Source: UBA8337 sp965658615 (lineage in GTDB: Bacteria; Pseudomonadota; Alphaproteobacteria; RS24). Taken from it: a stretch of 28,877 bases of DNA. The stretch is from assembly GCA_965658615.1 (NCBI GenBank), contig CBFHSX010000021.1, forward strand, positions 1 through 28,877. Direction: 5' to 3'. The position numbers and the translations under genes are program-made. The notes beneath the pieces are model-generated. The model did no database searches, was not told where the DNA came from, and saw nothing but the letters and a program-made list of their open reading frames with translations. This document shows, piece after piece, positions 9,043-16,502 of the stretch (positions are counted from its first letter, which is position 1; each line of letters starts with the position of its first letter).

Positions 9043-9347
9043 TTTTTATCTGCTTTCATATCGGCAGGTTTCACTCTCCAAGGTGCATACCAAGCTGCGC
9101 GGGAAATCTCAACAGGCACGGGGTCAAAACCATGTCCGGCCCCCAGTTTTTCAAACGGGTGGCATTGCGCCAAACGCTTTGCCGTCAGCCAGCCGCCACT
9201 CCAAACACCGTGTTGGCGCACCGCATCCAGCGCATATTCCGAGCATGTCGGCTGAAACCGACAGCGCGGCCCCAGCAGCGGCGAGATGAAAAGCCGATAA
9301 ATATGCACCGGCAGCAGGACGATGAAAGTAAGGACAACACGCATCAT
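9039..9347 (-). CDS. yidD: Membrane protein insertion efficiency factor YidD
   Basis: A 102-residue YidD protein, a small membrane-associated factor thought to help YidC-dependent insertion of inner-membrane proteins. It has the hydrophobic N-terminus (RVVLTFIVLLPVHIYRLFISPLLG) typical of the family, the signature CRFQPTCSEYALDAVRQHG and the following GGWLTAKRLAQCHPF block. Usually yidD sits next to rpmH, rnpA and yidC; here, as seen in some alphaproteobacteria, it precedes thrS, whose ATG overlaps its TGA. There are two consecutive ATG codons at the start (9347 and 9344), and no strong ribosome-binding site distinguishes them. Confidence 0.97.
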   Translation of the reverse strand: MMRVVLTFIVLLPVHIYRLFISPLLGPRCRFQPTCSEYALDAVRQHGVWSGGWLTAKRLAQCHPFEKLGAGHGFDPVPVEISRAAWYAPWRVKPADMKADKK

Positions 9348-9392
9348 GATGCCTATAGTAAGACCAGGTTCAAAAAAAGAAAGGTTAAGAAA

Positions 9393-9890
9393 ATGAACTT
9401 GATGAACTGGCTGAATGGCCGCGTGGCGCGCATGGGCTGGATGGATATCGCTCTGTTGAAAATATGCGTCGCCGCATTCACCCTGATGATAGCCAAATTA
9501 TGGCCGCTTATTCTGACGCCGCATTGGGCGATTTTCGCCTTTATTTTCCTGCTCGCCTATGCGCCTTTAAAGCAAGTGCAAATCGGCAAGCTGACCGAAA
9601 GCTTGGCCACCCGGCAAACGAGGCCGGAACAGACACGCCCGCCGCAAAAAAACCCCGCGACACGCGCCGCCGGTTTTTCGGTTTGGATGCAAGCGCGTGT
9701 TGACAATCTCAATGCGCTGGATGTCGGCCTGTTAAAGGTCTCGGTGATGATCATCACCCTGCTTGTGGCGAAATATTGGCCCCCCTTGCTGACGCCGGAT
9801 TGGAAAATATTCGGCGGCATTTTTCTGATTACCTATGTGCCCCTAATGGTTAAGCTGTTTTTGAGGAAAAATGGACACGCTGGAATATGA
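9393..9890 (+). CDS. Small membrane protein with two tandem copies of one hairpin module
   Basis: A 165-residue protein with no name I recognise. Residues 16-60 and 109-153 are two copies of the same unit: an amphipathic Asp-hydrophobic-Leu-Leu-Lys start, a transmembrane segment ending AK-aromatic/Leu-WP, a short LTPxW turn and a second transmembrane segment ending in Y-x-PL. By eye 23 of 45 positions are identical. The linker (about 61-108) is polar, with RPEQTRPPQKNP. The likely topology is four membrane segments in two hairpins, with the linker on one side. The open frame extends much further upstream, but only the part from 9393 looks like protein. Its end overlaps the DUF1905 gene by 20 bases. 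Confidence 0.82.
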   Translation: MNLMNWLNGRVARMGWMDIALLKICVAAFTLMIAKLWPLILTPHWAIFAFIFLLAYAPLKQVQIGKLTESLATRQTRPEQTRPPQKNPATRAAGFSVWMQARVDNLNALDVGLLKVSVMIITLLVAKYWPPLLTPDWKIFGGIFLITYVPLMVKLFLRKNGHAGI

Positions 9891-10179
9891 ATTTGAGGCC
9901 GATGTGTGGCTCTGGTCGGGCAAGAAAACCGACTGGTGGTTCATCAGCCTGCCGAAAGAGATGAGCGACCACGCGCAATATTTCACCGCCCATGTGCAAC
10001 GCGGCTTCAAATCGCTGAAAGTAAACGCAAAAATCGGCGGCAGCGAATGGCAAACCTCGATGTTTCCCTCAAAAGAACGCCAAGCCTATTTACTGCCGAT
10101 AAAAAAAGCCGTGCGCGACGCCGAGGGCGTCGAGGTCGGCAAAACACAAAAAGTAAAGGTGACGGTGTTGGGGCTTTAA
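9871..10179 (+). CDS. DUF1905 domain protein
   Basis: A 102-residue soluble protein that is essentially one DUF1905 domain. Recognisable segments are the N-terminal YEFEADVWLWSG, then WWFISLPKEMSDH, RGFKSLKVNAKIGGSEWQTSMFP, and YLLPIKKAVRDAEGVEVGKTQKV. In other bacteria this domain often precedes a YdeI/OmpD-associated region linked to bacteriocin protection; that part is absent here, and no function can be claimed. TGAGGAAAA before the ATG is a good ribosome-binding site. It starts inside the last codons of the duplicated membrane protein gene, so the two are probably co-translated. The stop overlaps that of the convergent scaffold gene in TTAA. Confidence 0.9.
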   Translation: MDTLEYEFEADVWLWSGKKTDWWFISLPKEMSDHAQYFTAHVQRGFKSLKVNAKIGGSEWQTSMFPSKERQAYLLPIKKAVRDAEGVEVGKTQKVKVTVLGL

Positions 10180-10604
10180 ACCCCCAATTGCCGCAAACAA
10201 TCCTCTACCGCATCGAAAGTCAGTAAGGTTGAGGCGTGGCGGTTTTTGAAGTCGCGCACCGGTTCCAGCACTTCCAAGTCAGACCAGCGGCCTGTTGGCG
10301 GCGGGCCGTTTTGTTTCAGCATGGCGCGCATTTGCGCGCCGATTTGGCGCAGCTCATCCGGCGTGGTGCCGATGATTTCGCGCGCCATGACCGAGCTTGA
10401 GGCTTGACCCAGCGCGCAAGCCTCGAGTTGATGCGCGAAGGCGGCGATTGTGCCGTCCGCCGCCAGTGATAATTCGACATGCACTTTTGAACCACACAGG
10501 CGCGATACGGCATCGGCTGACGCGTGCGGCTTATCAAGCGCGCCAATATGCGGGATATCGGCCGCCAGCTTCAAGATGCGCTGATTGTAAAGCTCGTTCA
10601 TCAT
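10176..10604 (-). CDS. NifU/IscU-like iron-sulfur cluster scaffold
   Basis: A 142-residue protein of the NifU_N/IscU/SufU fold, which holds Fe-S clusters during assembly. The first conserved Cys is Cys37 (RLCGSKVHVEL), the second Cys63 (EACALGQASSSVMA). In the third motif, where IscU has HCS, this protein reads RHASTLL, so the third ligand Cys is Ala124 and only His123 remains. From memory, alphaproteobacterial proteins of this group often have this change, so the role may be assembly-related rather than classic scaffolding. It follows cysS after 27 bases on the same strand. Genes of this kind near thrS, yidD, folE and hisI are familiar in alphaproteobacteria. Confidence 0.85.
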   Translation of the reverse strand: MMNELYNQRILKLAADIPHIGALDKPHASADAVSRLCGSKVHVELSLAADGTIAAFAHQLEACALGQASSSVMAREIIGTTPDELRQIGAQMRAMLKQNGPPPTGRWSDLEVLEPVRDFKNRHASTLLTFDAVEDCLRQLGV

Positions 10605-10631
10605 ACAGCTAAGATAGGATGCGGCGGGCGC

Positions 10632-11990
10632 TTAGGCCAGCTTCCAAATTGTCCCATCCGCCGTGTCCTCAATAGCCACGCCCATGGCGGTGAGTTTGTC
10701 GCGCGCCGCATCGGCTGCTGCGTAATCCTTATTGGCGCGGGCCGTGGCGCGCTCACCAATCAAGGCCTCAATGGCGGCTTCGTCAATCTCGGCCCCCGCC
10801 AGCTTGGCGGCAAACCAGTCTTGCGGCGCTTGCTGCAACAGGCCGAGCAGTTTGCCGGCCGCCAATAGCGCGCCCTTGCCCTCCGGCGTCGTTGCCTGCT
10901 TACCCAGCGCGAATAGTTCCGCCAGCGCTTTCGGCGTGTTCAAATCATCGCACAGCGCCTGCATAAAACCGGCAGGCACGGCGACGTCAGCCGCTTCAAT
11001 ATCGTCCGCCTCTTGCAGCGCGCCGTAAAGCCGGTCGAGGTTTTTCACCGATTGGGCCAGCAAATCATCGGAAAAATCCAAGCGTTGACGGTAATGACCT
11101 TGCAACAAAGCCAGCCGAATGGCCTCGCCCGGCGCATCCTCCAGCAATTCATCCATGGTTTTGATATTGCCCAAAGATTTCGACATTTTTTCGCCGGAAA
11201 TATTCAGCATGCCATTATGCACCCAGAAATGGGCCAAAGGCGCGCCATGCGCGCAACGGCTTTGCGCCGCCTCATTTTCATGATGCGGAAATTGCAAATC
11301 CGCCCCGCCGCCATGAATATCAATGGTCGTGCCAAGGTGTTTTTCAATCATCGCCGAGCATTCAATATGCCAGCCCGGACGGCCGCGCCCCCAAACACTG
11401 TCCCAACCTGGCTGGTCATCGCTTGATGGTTTCCAAAGCACAAAATCACCGGCGTCTTTTTTATACGGCGCCACTTCGACCCGCGCCCCGGCAATCATAT
11501 CATCGCGCGACCGGCCCGACAGCGCGCCATAATCACCATCCTTGGTGACATCAAACAGCACATGGCCTTCCGCCGCATAGGCATGGCCTTTTTCTATCAA
11601 GCGCGCAATCATCGCCTGCATTTCGCCAATATGCTTGGTTGCAAAAGGCTCAATATCCGGCGGCAGCACGCCCAGCACATCCATATCAGCCAGATATTTG
11701 GCGTGATAGCGCTCGGTGATGAGTGAAATATCAACGCCTTCATCGGCTGCTTTGGCGTTAATTTTATCATCGACATCGGTGATATTACGCGCGTAAACGA
11801 CCTGCGGATAAAGCGCCCGCAGCACATGCACCATCACATCAAACACAACAGCCGGGCGAAAATTGCCGATATGGCACGCGCCATAAACCGTCGGCCCACA
11901 AACATAGACGCTGACGCGGTTCGGGTCTTGCGGGGCAAAAGCCTGCTTTTCGCGCACCAGATTATTGTGCAGATAAAGTGTTTCGCTCAT
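10632..11990 (-). CDS. cysS: Cysteinyl-tRNA synthetase
   Basis: A class I synthetase that charges tRNA-Cys. The 452-residue protein has Cys31 (VYVCGPTVYG), the HIGH-type ATP motif as HIGN at 40-43, the remaining zinc ligands in GWHIECSAM (Cys211) and FPHHENE (His236, Glu240), and KMSKS at 268-272, followed by DALR-like and anticodon-binding helices. I chose ATG 11990 (MSETLYLHNN), which matches family N-termini. The frame extends 26 codons further to 12068, but that addition does not resemble the family. No clear ribosome-binding site is visible. It is divergent from folE across 339 bases and is followed by the Fe-S scaffold gene. Confidence 0.97.
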   Translation of the reverse strand: MSETLYLHNNLVREKQAFAPQDPNRVSVYVCGPTVYGACHIGNFRPAVVFDVMVHVLRALYPQVVYARNITDVDDKINAKAADEGVDISLITERYHAKYLADMDVLGVLPPDIEPFATKHIGEMQAMIARLIEKGHAYAAEGHVLFDVTKDGDYGALSGRSRDDMIAGARVEVAPYKKDAGDFVLWKPSSDDQPGWDSVWGRGRPGWHIECSAMIEKHLGTTIDIHGGGADLQFPHHENEAAQSRCAHGAPLAHFWVHNGMLNISGEKMSKSLGNIKTMDELLEDAPGEAIRLALLQGHYRQRLDFSDDLLAQSVKNLDRLYGALQEADDIEAADVAVPAGFMQALCDDLNTPKALAELFALGKQATTPEGKGALLAAGKLLGLLQQAPQDWFAAKLAGAEIDEAAIEALIGERATARANKDYAAADAARDKLTAMGVAIEDTADGTIWKLA

Positions 11991-12329
11991 GCGCGCACCA
12001 TAAGGTTGTGCGCCGCCAGCGGCAAGATTATTTGAAAAATACCCCAGATTTATTGAACATATTGTCATCCGCCCTATTTAGAAATACGTATAGAGAATGG
12101 CTGCGAAACGCTTGGACGTTCCGTCGCACGGGTTTTGGTTTACGCACTTGCAAATACTGGGTATGAAGCAGCTGCGTTTTTGCAAAGATGCAAAAGCCTG
12201 TGCGTTTTTAAGGAGACGGCGCTCGCTTCGTATCATGGCATAAGGTCATGACTGCTGGGGCCATAACTGAATAGGCACACAGCATGCCTGACGAATACCG
12301 GGACGTATTTCCCGTAGGGTGAGGCAAAA
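11991..12329. other. 339-base intergenic region between cysS and folE
   Basis: The longest gene-free stretch here. It must hold both divergent promoters; I see only weak candidates for folE, such as TTGAAC at 12053 with TATTTA 16 bases on. Within it are a strong hairpin (12176-12197), a direct repeat TGCGTTTTT (12173 and 12201), an ATGGC/GCCAT pairing (12235-12239 with 12260-12264) and overlapping alternative hairpins just before the folE ribosome-binding site (12294-12314). A 48-codon frame at 12097-12243 encodes a basic peptide with RRRR near its end; it has a poor ribosome-binding site and may be chance. No known riboswitch was recognised. Confidence 0.5.
12176..12197 (+). other. Stem-loop in the folE upstream region
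   Basis: Bases 12176-12184 pair with 12189-12197 around the loop AAGA: nine pairs, one of them G-T. A five-T run follows at 12205-12209, seven bases beyond the stem, too far for a standard intrinsic terminator but close enough to suggest attenuation or an RNA 3' end. Confidence 0.45.
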
Positions 12330-12956
12330 ATGGATGCAAGAGTTGACGGCAGTAACACGCCGGTAATTAGAGAACGGGACGTAAAAGTGGAAAAACCTTC
12401 ACGCGAAGAAGCTGAAGCCGCCGTCCGCACGCTGATTGCGTGGGCCGGCGACAATCCGGATCGCGAGGGCTTGATCGACACGCCCAAGCGTGTGGTAGGC
12501 GCCTATACGGAATTTTTTGCTGGTTATGAAGAAAACCCGGAAGATGTTCTGGGCCGCACTTTCGAGGATGTCGAAGGCTATGACGATATGGTCATGCTGC
12601 GTGACATCGCGCTGGAAAGCCATTGCGAGCACCATATGGTCGCAATCCTCGGCAAAGTGCATATTGCTTATATGCCGGTCAATAAGGTTGTCGGCATCTC
12701 CAAGCTGGCCCGCGTCATCGAGATTTTTGCCAAGCGTCTGCAAACGCAAGAAACCATGACGGCGCAAGTTGTCGACTGCATCCAGCGTGTGCTGGAGCCG
12801 GCCGGTATTGCCATTCTGGTCGACGCCAAGCACCAATGCATGACGACACGCGGCATTAAAAAACCGGATGTCGCAACCATCACCACGCAATTTACCGGTG
12901 TGTTTGCAGAAGATCCGAAAATGGAAGCACGCTTCCTTGCCATGATTAGCCGCTAG
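12330..12956 (+). CDS. folE: GTP cyclohydrolase I (type IA)
   Basis: FolE converts GTP to 7,8-dihydroneopterin triphosphate, the first step of tetrahydrofolate synthesis. The 208-residue protein has a variable N-terminus (1-25) and a full catalytic domain. Zinc ligands are visible as Cys99 and His102 in SHCEHH and Cys170 in KHQCMTTRG. GISKLARVIEIFAKRLQTQE is the conserved substrate and subunit-contact block. These cysteines make it the zinc-dependent type IA enzyme. GTGAGG lies 6 bases before the ATG. It has a long, potentially structured upstream region and is followed 36 bases later by hisI, a frequent alphaproteobacterial pairing. Confidence 0.98.
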   Translation: MDARVDGSNTPVIRERDVKVEKPSREEAEAAVRTLIAWAGDNPDREGLIDTPKRVVGAYTEFFAGYEENPEDVLGRTFEDVEGYDDMVMLRDIALESHCEHHMVAILGKVHIAYMPVNKVVGISKLARVIEIFAKRLQTQETMTAQVVDCIQRVLEPAGIAILVDAKHQCMTTRGIKKPDVATITTQFTGVFAEDPKMEARFLAMISR

Positions 12957-12992
12957 GTCTATAAGACCCTCAACTGAACCGAGGGAAAAGAC

Positions 12993-13469
12993 ATGTCCGG
13001 ACCATTTGCGCAACGCGAGACCGTAGAACAGGTTGAAGAAGGCCATGTGCTGGCGCCGAAATTCGACGCCAATGGCCTGATTCCTGTTGTCACCACGGAT
13101 TTCACCAGCGGTGAATTGCTGATGCACGGCTATATGAATGAAGAAGCGCTGAAGCTGACCATTCAAAGCGGCGAAGCGCATTACTTCTCGCGCTCACGCG
13201 AAGCCATTTGGCATAAGGGCGCGACCAGCGGTCTGGTGCAGGAAATCGCCGAAATGCGCATTGACGACGACCAGGATTGCGTCTGGCTGCGCGTCAATGT
13301 CGGCGGCAATGGTGCCAGCTGCCATGTCGGCTATCGCTCGTGCTTTTATCGCTCACTACCGACCGGCGAACTGCCGGATACGCCGGTTGCGCTGGCCTAT
13401 GAGGAAGACGAAAAAGTCTTTGACCCGCTCGACGTCTATGGCGACGCGCCCAATCCGACAAAGCTTTGA
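12993..13469 (+). CDS. hisI: Phosphoribosyl-AMP cyclohydrolase
   Basis: HisI opens the adenine ring of phosphoribosyl-AMP, the third step of histidine synthesis. The 158-residue protein is the monofunctional form with no HisE part. Motifs are GYMNEEALKLT, HYFSRSREAIWHKGATSG, the magnesium-binding DDDQDC (Asp91, Asp92, Asp93) and zinc cysteines Cys96, Cys110 and Cys117 in ASCHVGYRSCFYR. GAGGGAAAAGAC precedes the ATG. It shares a transcript with folE, which performs a chemically similar ring opening on GTP; no other his genes are nearby. The next gene is convergent. A GC-rich dyad at 13478-13506 after the stop could fold, but no T-run follows it. Confidence 0.97.
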   Translation: MSGPFAQRETVEQVEEGHVLAPKFDANGLIPVVTTDFTSGELLMHGYMNEEALKLTIQSGEAHYFSRSREAIWHKGATSGLVQEIAEMRIDDDQDCVWLRVNVGGNGASCHVGYRSCFYRSLPTGELPDTPVALAYEEDEKVFDPLDVYGDAPNPTKL

Positions 13470-13543
13470 TAAGATTGCCTCACGCCGCGCGGCGGCTCGC
13501 TTGAGGAAGGCCACCGGACTTTCGCTACCCAAAGTGGGCGCTT

Positions 13544-13975
13544 TCACCCGGTCGCGATATATTGTTTAAGCGCTTGCGCTTCCATCTCGGTTTGATGGAT
13601 GCGGTAATTCACCAAATCGCCGATCGACACAATACCGCATAGCGCACCGCCGGTCATGACCGGCAGATGTCGGAAGCGGCGTTCGGTCATAATCCCCATT
13701 GCCTCATCGACACTTGTTTCGGGCACAATGCTTTGCGGTCGCTCGGTCATGTGTTCGGCGACCGGCTCGTCGAGCACGGGGGCGCCATGGCGCGCCAAAG
13801 CCCGCATCACATCGCGTTCGGTGAAAATCCCCTGACACCCGTCATCCGTGCCGGCCACAACCAGCGCGCCGATTTGCCGTTTATCCATTGTGCGCAACGC
13901 GTCATTAATGGATTGAGTGGCATCAATAGCGATGACGTCAGCGCCCTTATTGTTCAAAATCAATTGAATGGTCAT
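13544..13975 (-). CDS. CBS-domain pair protein
   Basis: A 143-residue protein made only of two CBS domains (roughly residues 10-65 and 78-135), which together form a Bateman module that usually binds adenine nucleotides. The repeats show as VIAIDATQSINDALRTMDKRQIGALVV with GIFTERDVMRAL, and SIVPETSVDEAMGIMTERRFRHLPVM with GIVSIGDLVNYRI. No catalytic or DNA-binding domain is fused to it, so its partner is unknown; stand-alone CBS pairs of this kind are common in alphaproteobacteria. The ATG at 13975 is chosen because GAGAGG lies about 5 bases upstream; an in-frame start at 14026 would add 17 residues unlike the family. Confidence 0.9.
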   Translation of the reverse strand: MTIQLILNNKGADVIAIDATQSINDALRTMDKRQIGALVVAGTDDGCQGIFTERDVMRALARHGAPVLDEPVAEHMTERPQSIVPETSVDEAMGIMTERRFRHLPVMTGGALCGIVSIGDLVNYRIHQTEMEAQALKQYIATG

Positions 13976-14062
13976 AACTGCCTCTCTTTCTGCCCTTATT
14001 GTGTGGCAGAATGACGCAGCATGCAAGCCTCAGCTTATAAGCCGATCTAAACCGCTAGCGGC

Positions 14063-14827
14063 TCAGTGGTTTTTCCACGCGCCATAATCGCGCGATCCGG
14101 GGCCGCCCGAGGCCGATAGAGGCGGTTTTTCCATAAAGCCGATAAGAATAAGACCGGTGAAAAACCCGACCAAATGCGCGATCCAAGCAATATTGACCGG
14201 CGCGCCGTCCGGACTGGCCAGCCCATAGGGCCCAAGCAGGCCAAAGGCCAGATTAATGACCAACCAAATAATGATGAACATCACAACCGGACGGCGTTTC
14301 GGCACCTCGCGCAGCGGCAAGAGCCGCCTATCGGCGATTTGGGCATTCGGGTCGAGCCATTTTACATCGGAAAACGCAAAGCGCGAGGCCGCGCCCATCA
14401 GCCCGGCTACCGCACCGGAGGCACCGATAATCGGCACTAAATAGTTTTCGTAAGGGGCGGCATAAATCTGTCCCAAACCGGCCAACATGGCGCAGGCCAT
14501 GAACAGAAAAACAAATTTGCGCGGGCCAAGACGCCGCGCAACCGGCGCACCAAAGGCCAGCAACCACACGCCGTTTAGGATGAAATGCGACCAGCTTGCA
14601 TGCAGCAGTGAATAGCTGAACAGATTTATCAGTCCCTGCACCCATGAACCGGGCAGACCGCCCAGCCCCTCGGCAAAAAGCCGCGCCGGGAAAAGCCCCA
14701 GCGCCACAATCAACTCATTGCGTTGGGCATAACCGCCAAACGCCATCAGCAATTGCAGTACCAGCAGCACGCCGAGCAGCACCAAGACAATGGCAGGAAC
14801 GCGCAGCGCCGGTTGCTTATCGGCCAT
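14063..14827 (-). CDS. Rhomboid-family intramembrane serine protease
   Basis: A 254-residue inner-membrane protein with about six or seven hydrophobic segments. The rhomboid catalytic dyad is visible: Ser137 in IIGASGAVAGL and His218 in IAWIAHLVGFFTG. HASWSHFILNGVWLLAFG contains the conserved HxxxN pattern, with Asn85 helping to form the oxyanion hole. A hydrophilic insertion (about 150-180) lies between the later segments. Such proteases cleave transmembrane proteins inside the bilayer; the substrate is unknown. The ATG is 2 bases after the stop of the GMC oxidoreductase frame, so it is co-transcribed with that damaged gene and the carbonic-anhydrase-like gene. Confidence 0.94.
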   Translation of the reverse strand: MADKQPALRVPAIVLVLLGVLLVLQLLMAFGGYAQRNELIVALGLFPARLFAEGLGGLPGSWVQGLINLFSYSLLHASWSHFILNGVWLLAFGAPVARRLGPRKFVFLFMACAMLAGLGQIYAAPYENYLVPIIGASGAVAGLMGAASRFAFSDVKWLDPNAQIADRRLLPLREVPKRRPVVMFIIIWLVINLAFGLLGPYGLASPDGAPVNIAWIAHLVGFFTGLILIGFMEKPPLSASGGPGSRDYGAWKNH

Positions 14828-14829
14828 GG

Positions 14830-16499
14830 CTAGCTGACCTGTTGCGCCGGCAGGAACGCCTTGCCGCGAATATGGTCGGAGATTTTCTCAGCCATCATAA
14901 TGGTCGGCGCATTGGTATTGCCGCCAATCAGCGTCGGCATGAGCGAAGCATCGACGACGCGCAGGCTTTCCATGCCGCGCACACGGCCATGCTCATCGGT
15001 CACGGCCATATCATCATTACCCATTTTGCAGGTGCCGACCGGGTGATACAGCGTCTCGCCCGTGGCGCGAATCCACGCATCCAACTCGTCATCATTATCG
15101 ATATTGACGTCCGGCCCCGGACATCATTATCGATATTGACGTCCGGCCCCGGCTTCATTTGCGCGCCGCGATAGGGGTCAAAAGCTTTTTGCATGAAAAT
15201 ATCGCGCGTCTTGCGGAAGCCATTGCGCGTATCAACCATATCCTGTTCGGCCGAGAGATAATTCGGGTGCAGCGCCGGCGCGTCATCCGGCTCGGCGGTT
15301 TTCAGCGTGACATAGCCCCGACTCTCCGGACGGCAGCCATAAACAATCGACGAAAAGCCGTGGCTGGTGGGAATATCGGCGCGGCCATGTACATCCGGCA
15401 CGGCGACCGACACATAGTGGATTTGCATATCCGGCACGGCTTTGGTCTCGTGCGATTTGAAAAATGCGCCCGCTGCCGTCGGCGGGAAGGACGCATCGCC
15501 CTTGCCGAACAATAAATATTGAATACCGGCTAATTGCGTGCGCCACCATACGGCAGAACGGTGCAGCGTCACCGGCTGCGTGCATTCAAACTGGCTGACA
15601 ACGCCCAAATGGTCTTGCAAATTTTGCCCGACACCGTTCAGCTCATGCACCATTTCAATGCCATGCGGCTTAATCTCGCTGCTCGGGCCGACACCGCTAC
15701 GCAGCAGGATTTGCGGCGAATTGAGCGCGCCGGCCGAAAGGATAACCTCGCGATCGGCATAGACAATATGCTCTTGTCCCTTTTGCAGCAGCTTAACGCC
15801 GACGGCTTTTTTGCCCTCGAAGATAATCGTATCGACGGTCACATCAGTTTCGGTATGCAGGTTTTTGCGGCCCAGCACAGGATGCAGATAACCGGCCGCC
15901 GCGCTGCAGCGCTTCGAGCCTTTAATCGTGTGCTCATAGCGCGACACGCCCTCTTGGCTTTTGCCGTTAAAATCCTTGGTGAACGGGATGCCCGCCTGCT
16001 GACCGGCCTCGACAAACACGTCGAGCAATTCGTCATTTTCGCGATTGCTTTTCTGCACCGATAGCGGCCCGCCTTGGCCATGAAATTCTGCGTCACCGTC
16101 GCCATGAAAATCCTCGGCGCGGCGGAAATAAGGCAGCACGCTTTCATATGACCAGCCCTGATTGCCGAGCTGGCTCCAATGGTCGTAATCCCAAGCATGG
16201 CCGCGAATATAGACCATAGCGTTGATCGATGAAGAGCCGCCCCAGCCGCGCCCACGCGGCCAATACATTTGCCGGTCTTGCATATTCGGCTCGGCCTCGG
16301 TTTCAAAACCGTAATTTTGGTCATTGCGCTCCGGCACGATTTGCGAATAGCCGGCCGGCATATGGATGAAAAGATTTTTGTCCTTGCCGCCCGCTTCCAA
16401 GAGCAGCACCGTGCTTTTCTCGTCCTCGCTCAACCGATTGGCCAGCACACAGCCGGCGCTACCGGCACCGACAACAATATAATCAACACGTTCAATCAT
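14830..16499 (-). pseudogene. GMC oxidoreductase (choline dehydrogenase-like), frameshifted
   Basis: A flavin-dependent GMC-family alcohol/choline dehydrogenase-like gene. The N-terminus has the FAD fold (VGAGSAGCVLANRLSE, Gly11-Gly16), then PRGRGWGGSSSINAMVYIRG and the second GMC signature region GALNSPQILLRSGVGP. After residue 459 the frame breaks at a tandem duplication (15089-15152): reading continues for 40 unrelated residues and stops at 15000. The correct C-terminus, with YHPVGTCKMG (catalytic His) and GGNTNAPTIMMAEK (catalytic Asn), is intact in another frame down to 14830. Removing 32 bases gives one 545-residue protein. AGGA lies 6 bases before the ATG. As read, the product should be inactive. 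Substrate is not certain. Confidence 0.9.
15089..15152. repeat. Near-perfect tandem duplication, period 32
   Basis: Bases 15090-15120 and 15122-15152 are identical over 31 positions. The single base between them (A at 15121) matches neither the base before copy 1 (T) nor the base after copy 2 (C), so the event is a 31-base copy plus one extra base. Because 32 is not a multiple of 3, it shifts the GMC oxidoreductase frame. Confidence 0.98.
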
Positions 16500-16502
16500 G
16501 GT

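Noticed and set aside
8931..9392. Open frame continuing upstream of the duplicated membrane protein
   Set aside because: It runs antisense to thrS and yidD; family-like sequence begins only at 9393.
12097..12243. 48-codon reading frame before folE as a real gene
   Set aside because: The ribosome-binding site is poor, no family is recognised, and a frame of this length is expected by chance; kept only as a remark on the leader.
13478..13506. GC-rich dyad after hisI as a terminator
   Set aside because: The 12-base palindrome and outer CCTCA/TGAGG arms could fold, but no T-run follows on either strand.
14052..14061. Palindrome CCGCTAGCGG after the rhomboid gene
   Set aside because: It has only a two-base centre, so it cannot form a normal hairpin, and there is no other sign of a site.
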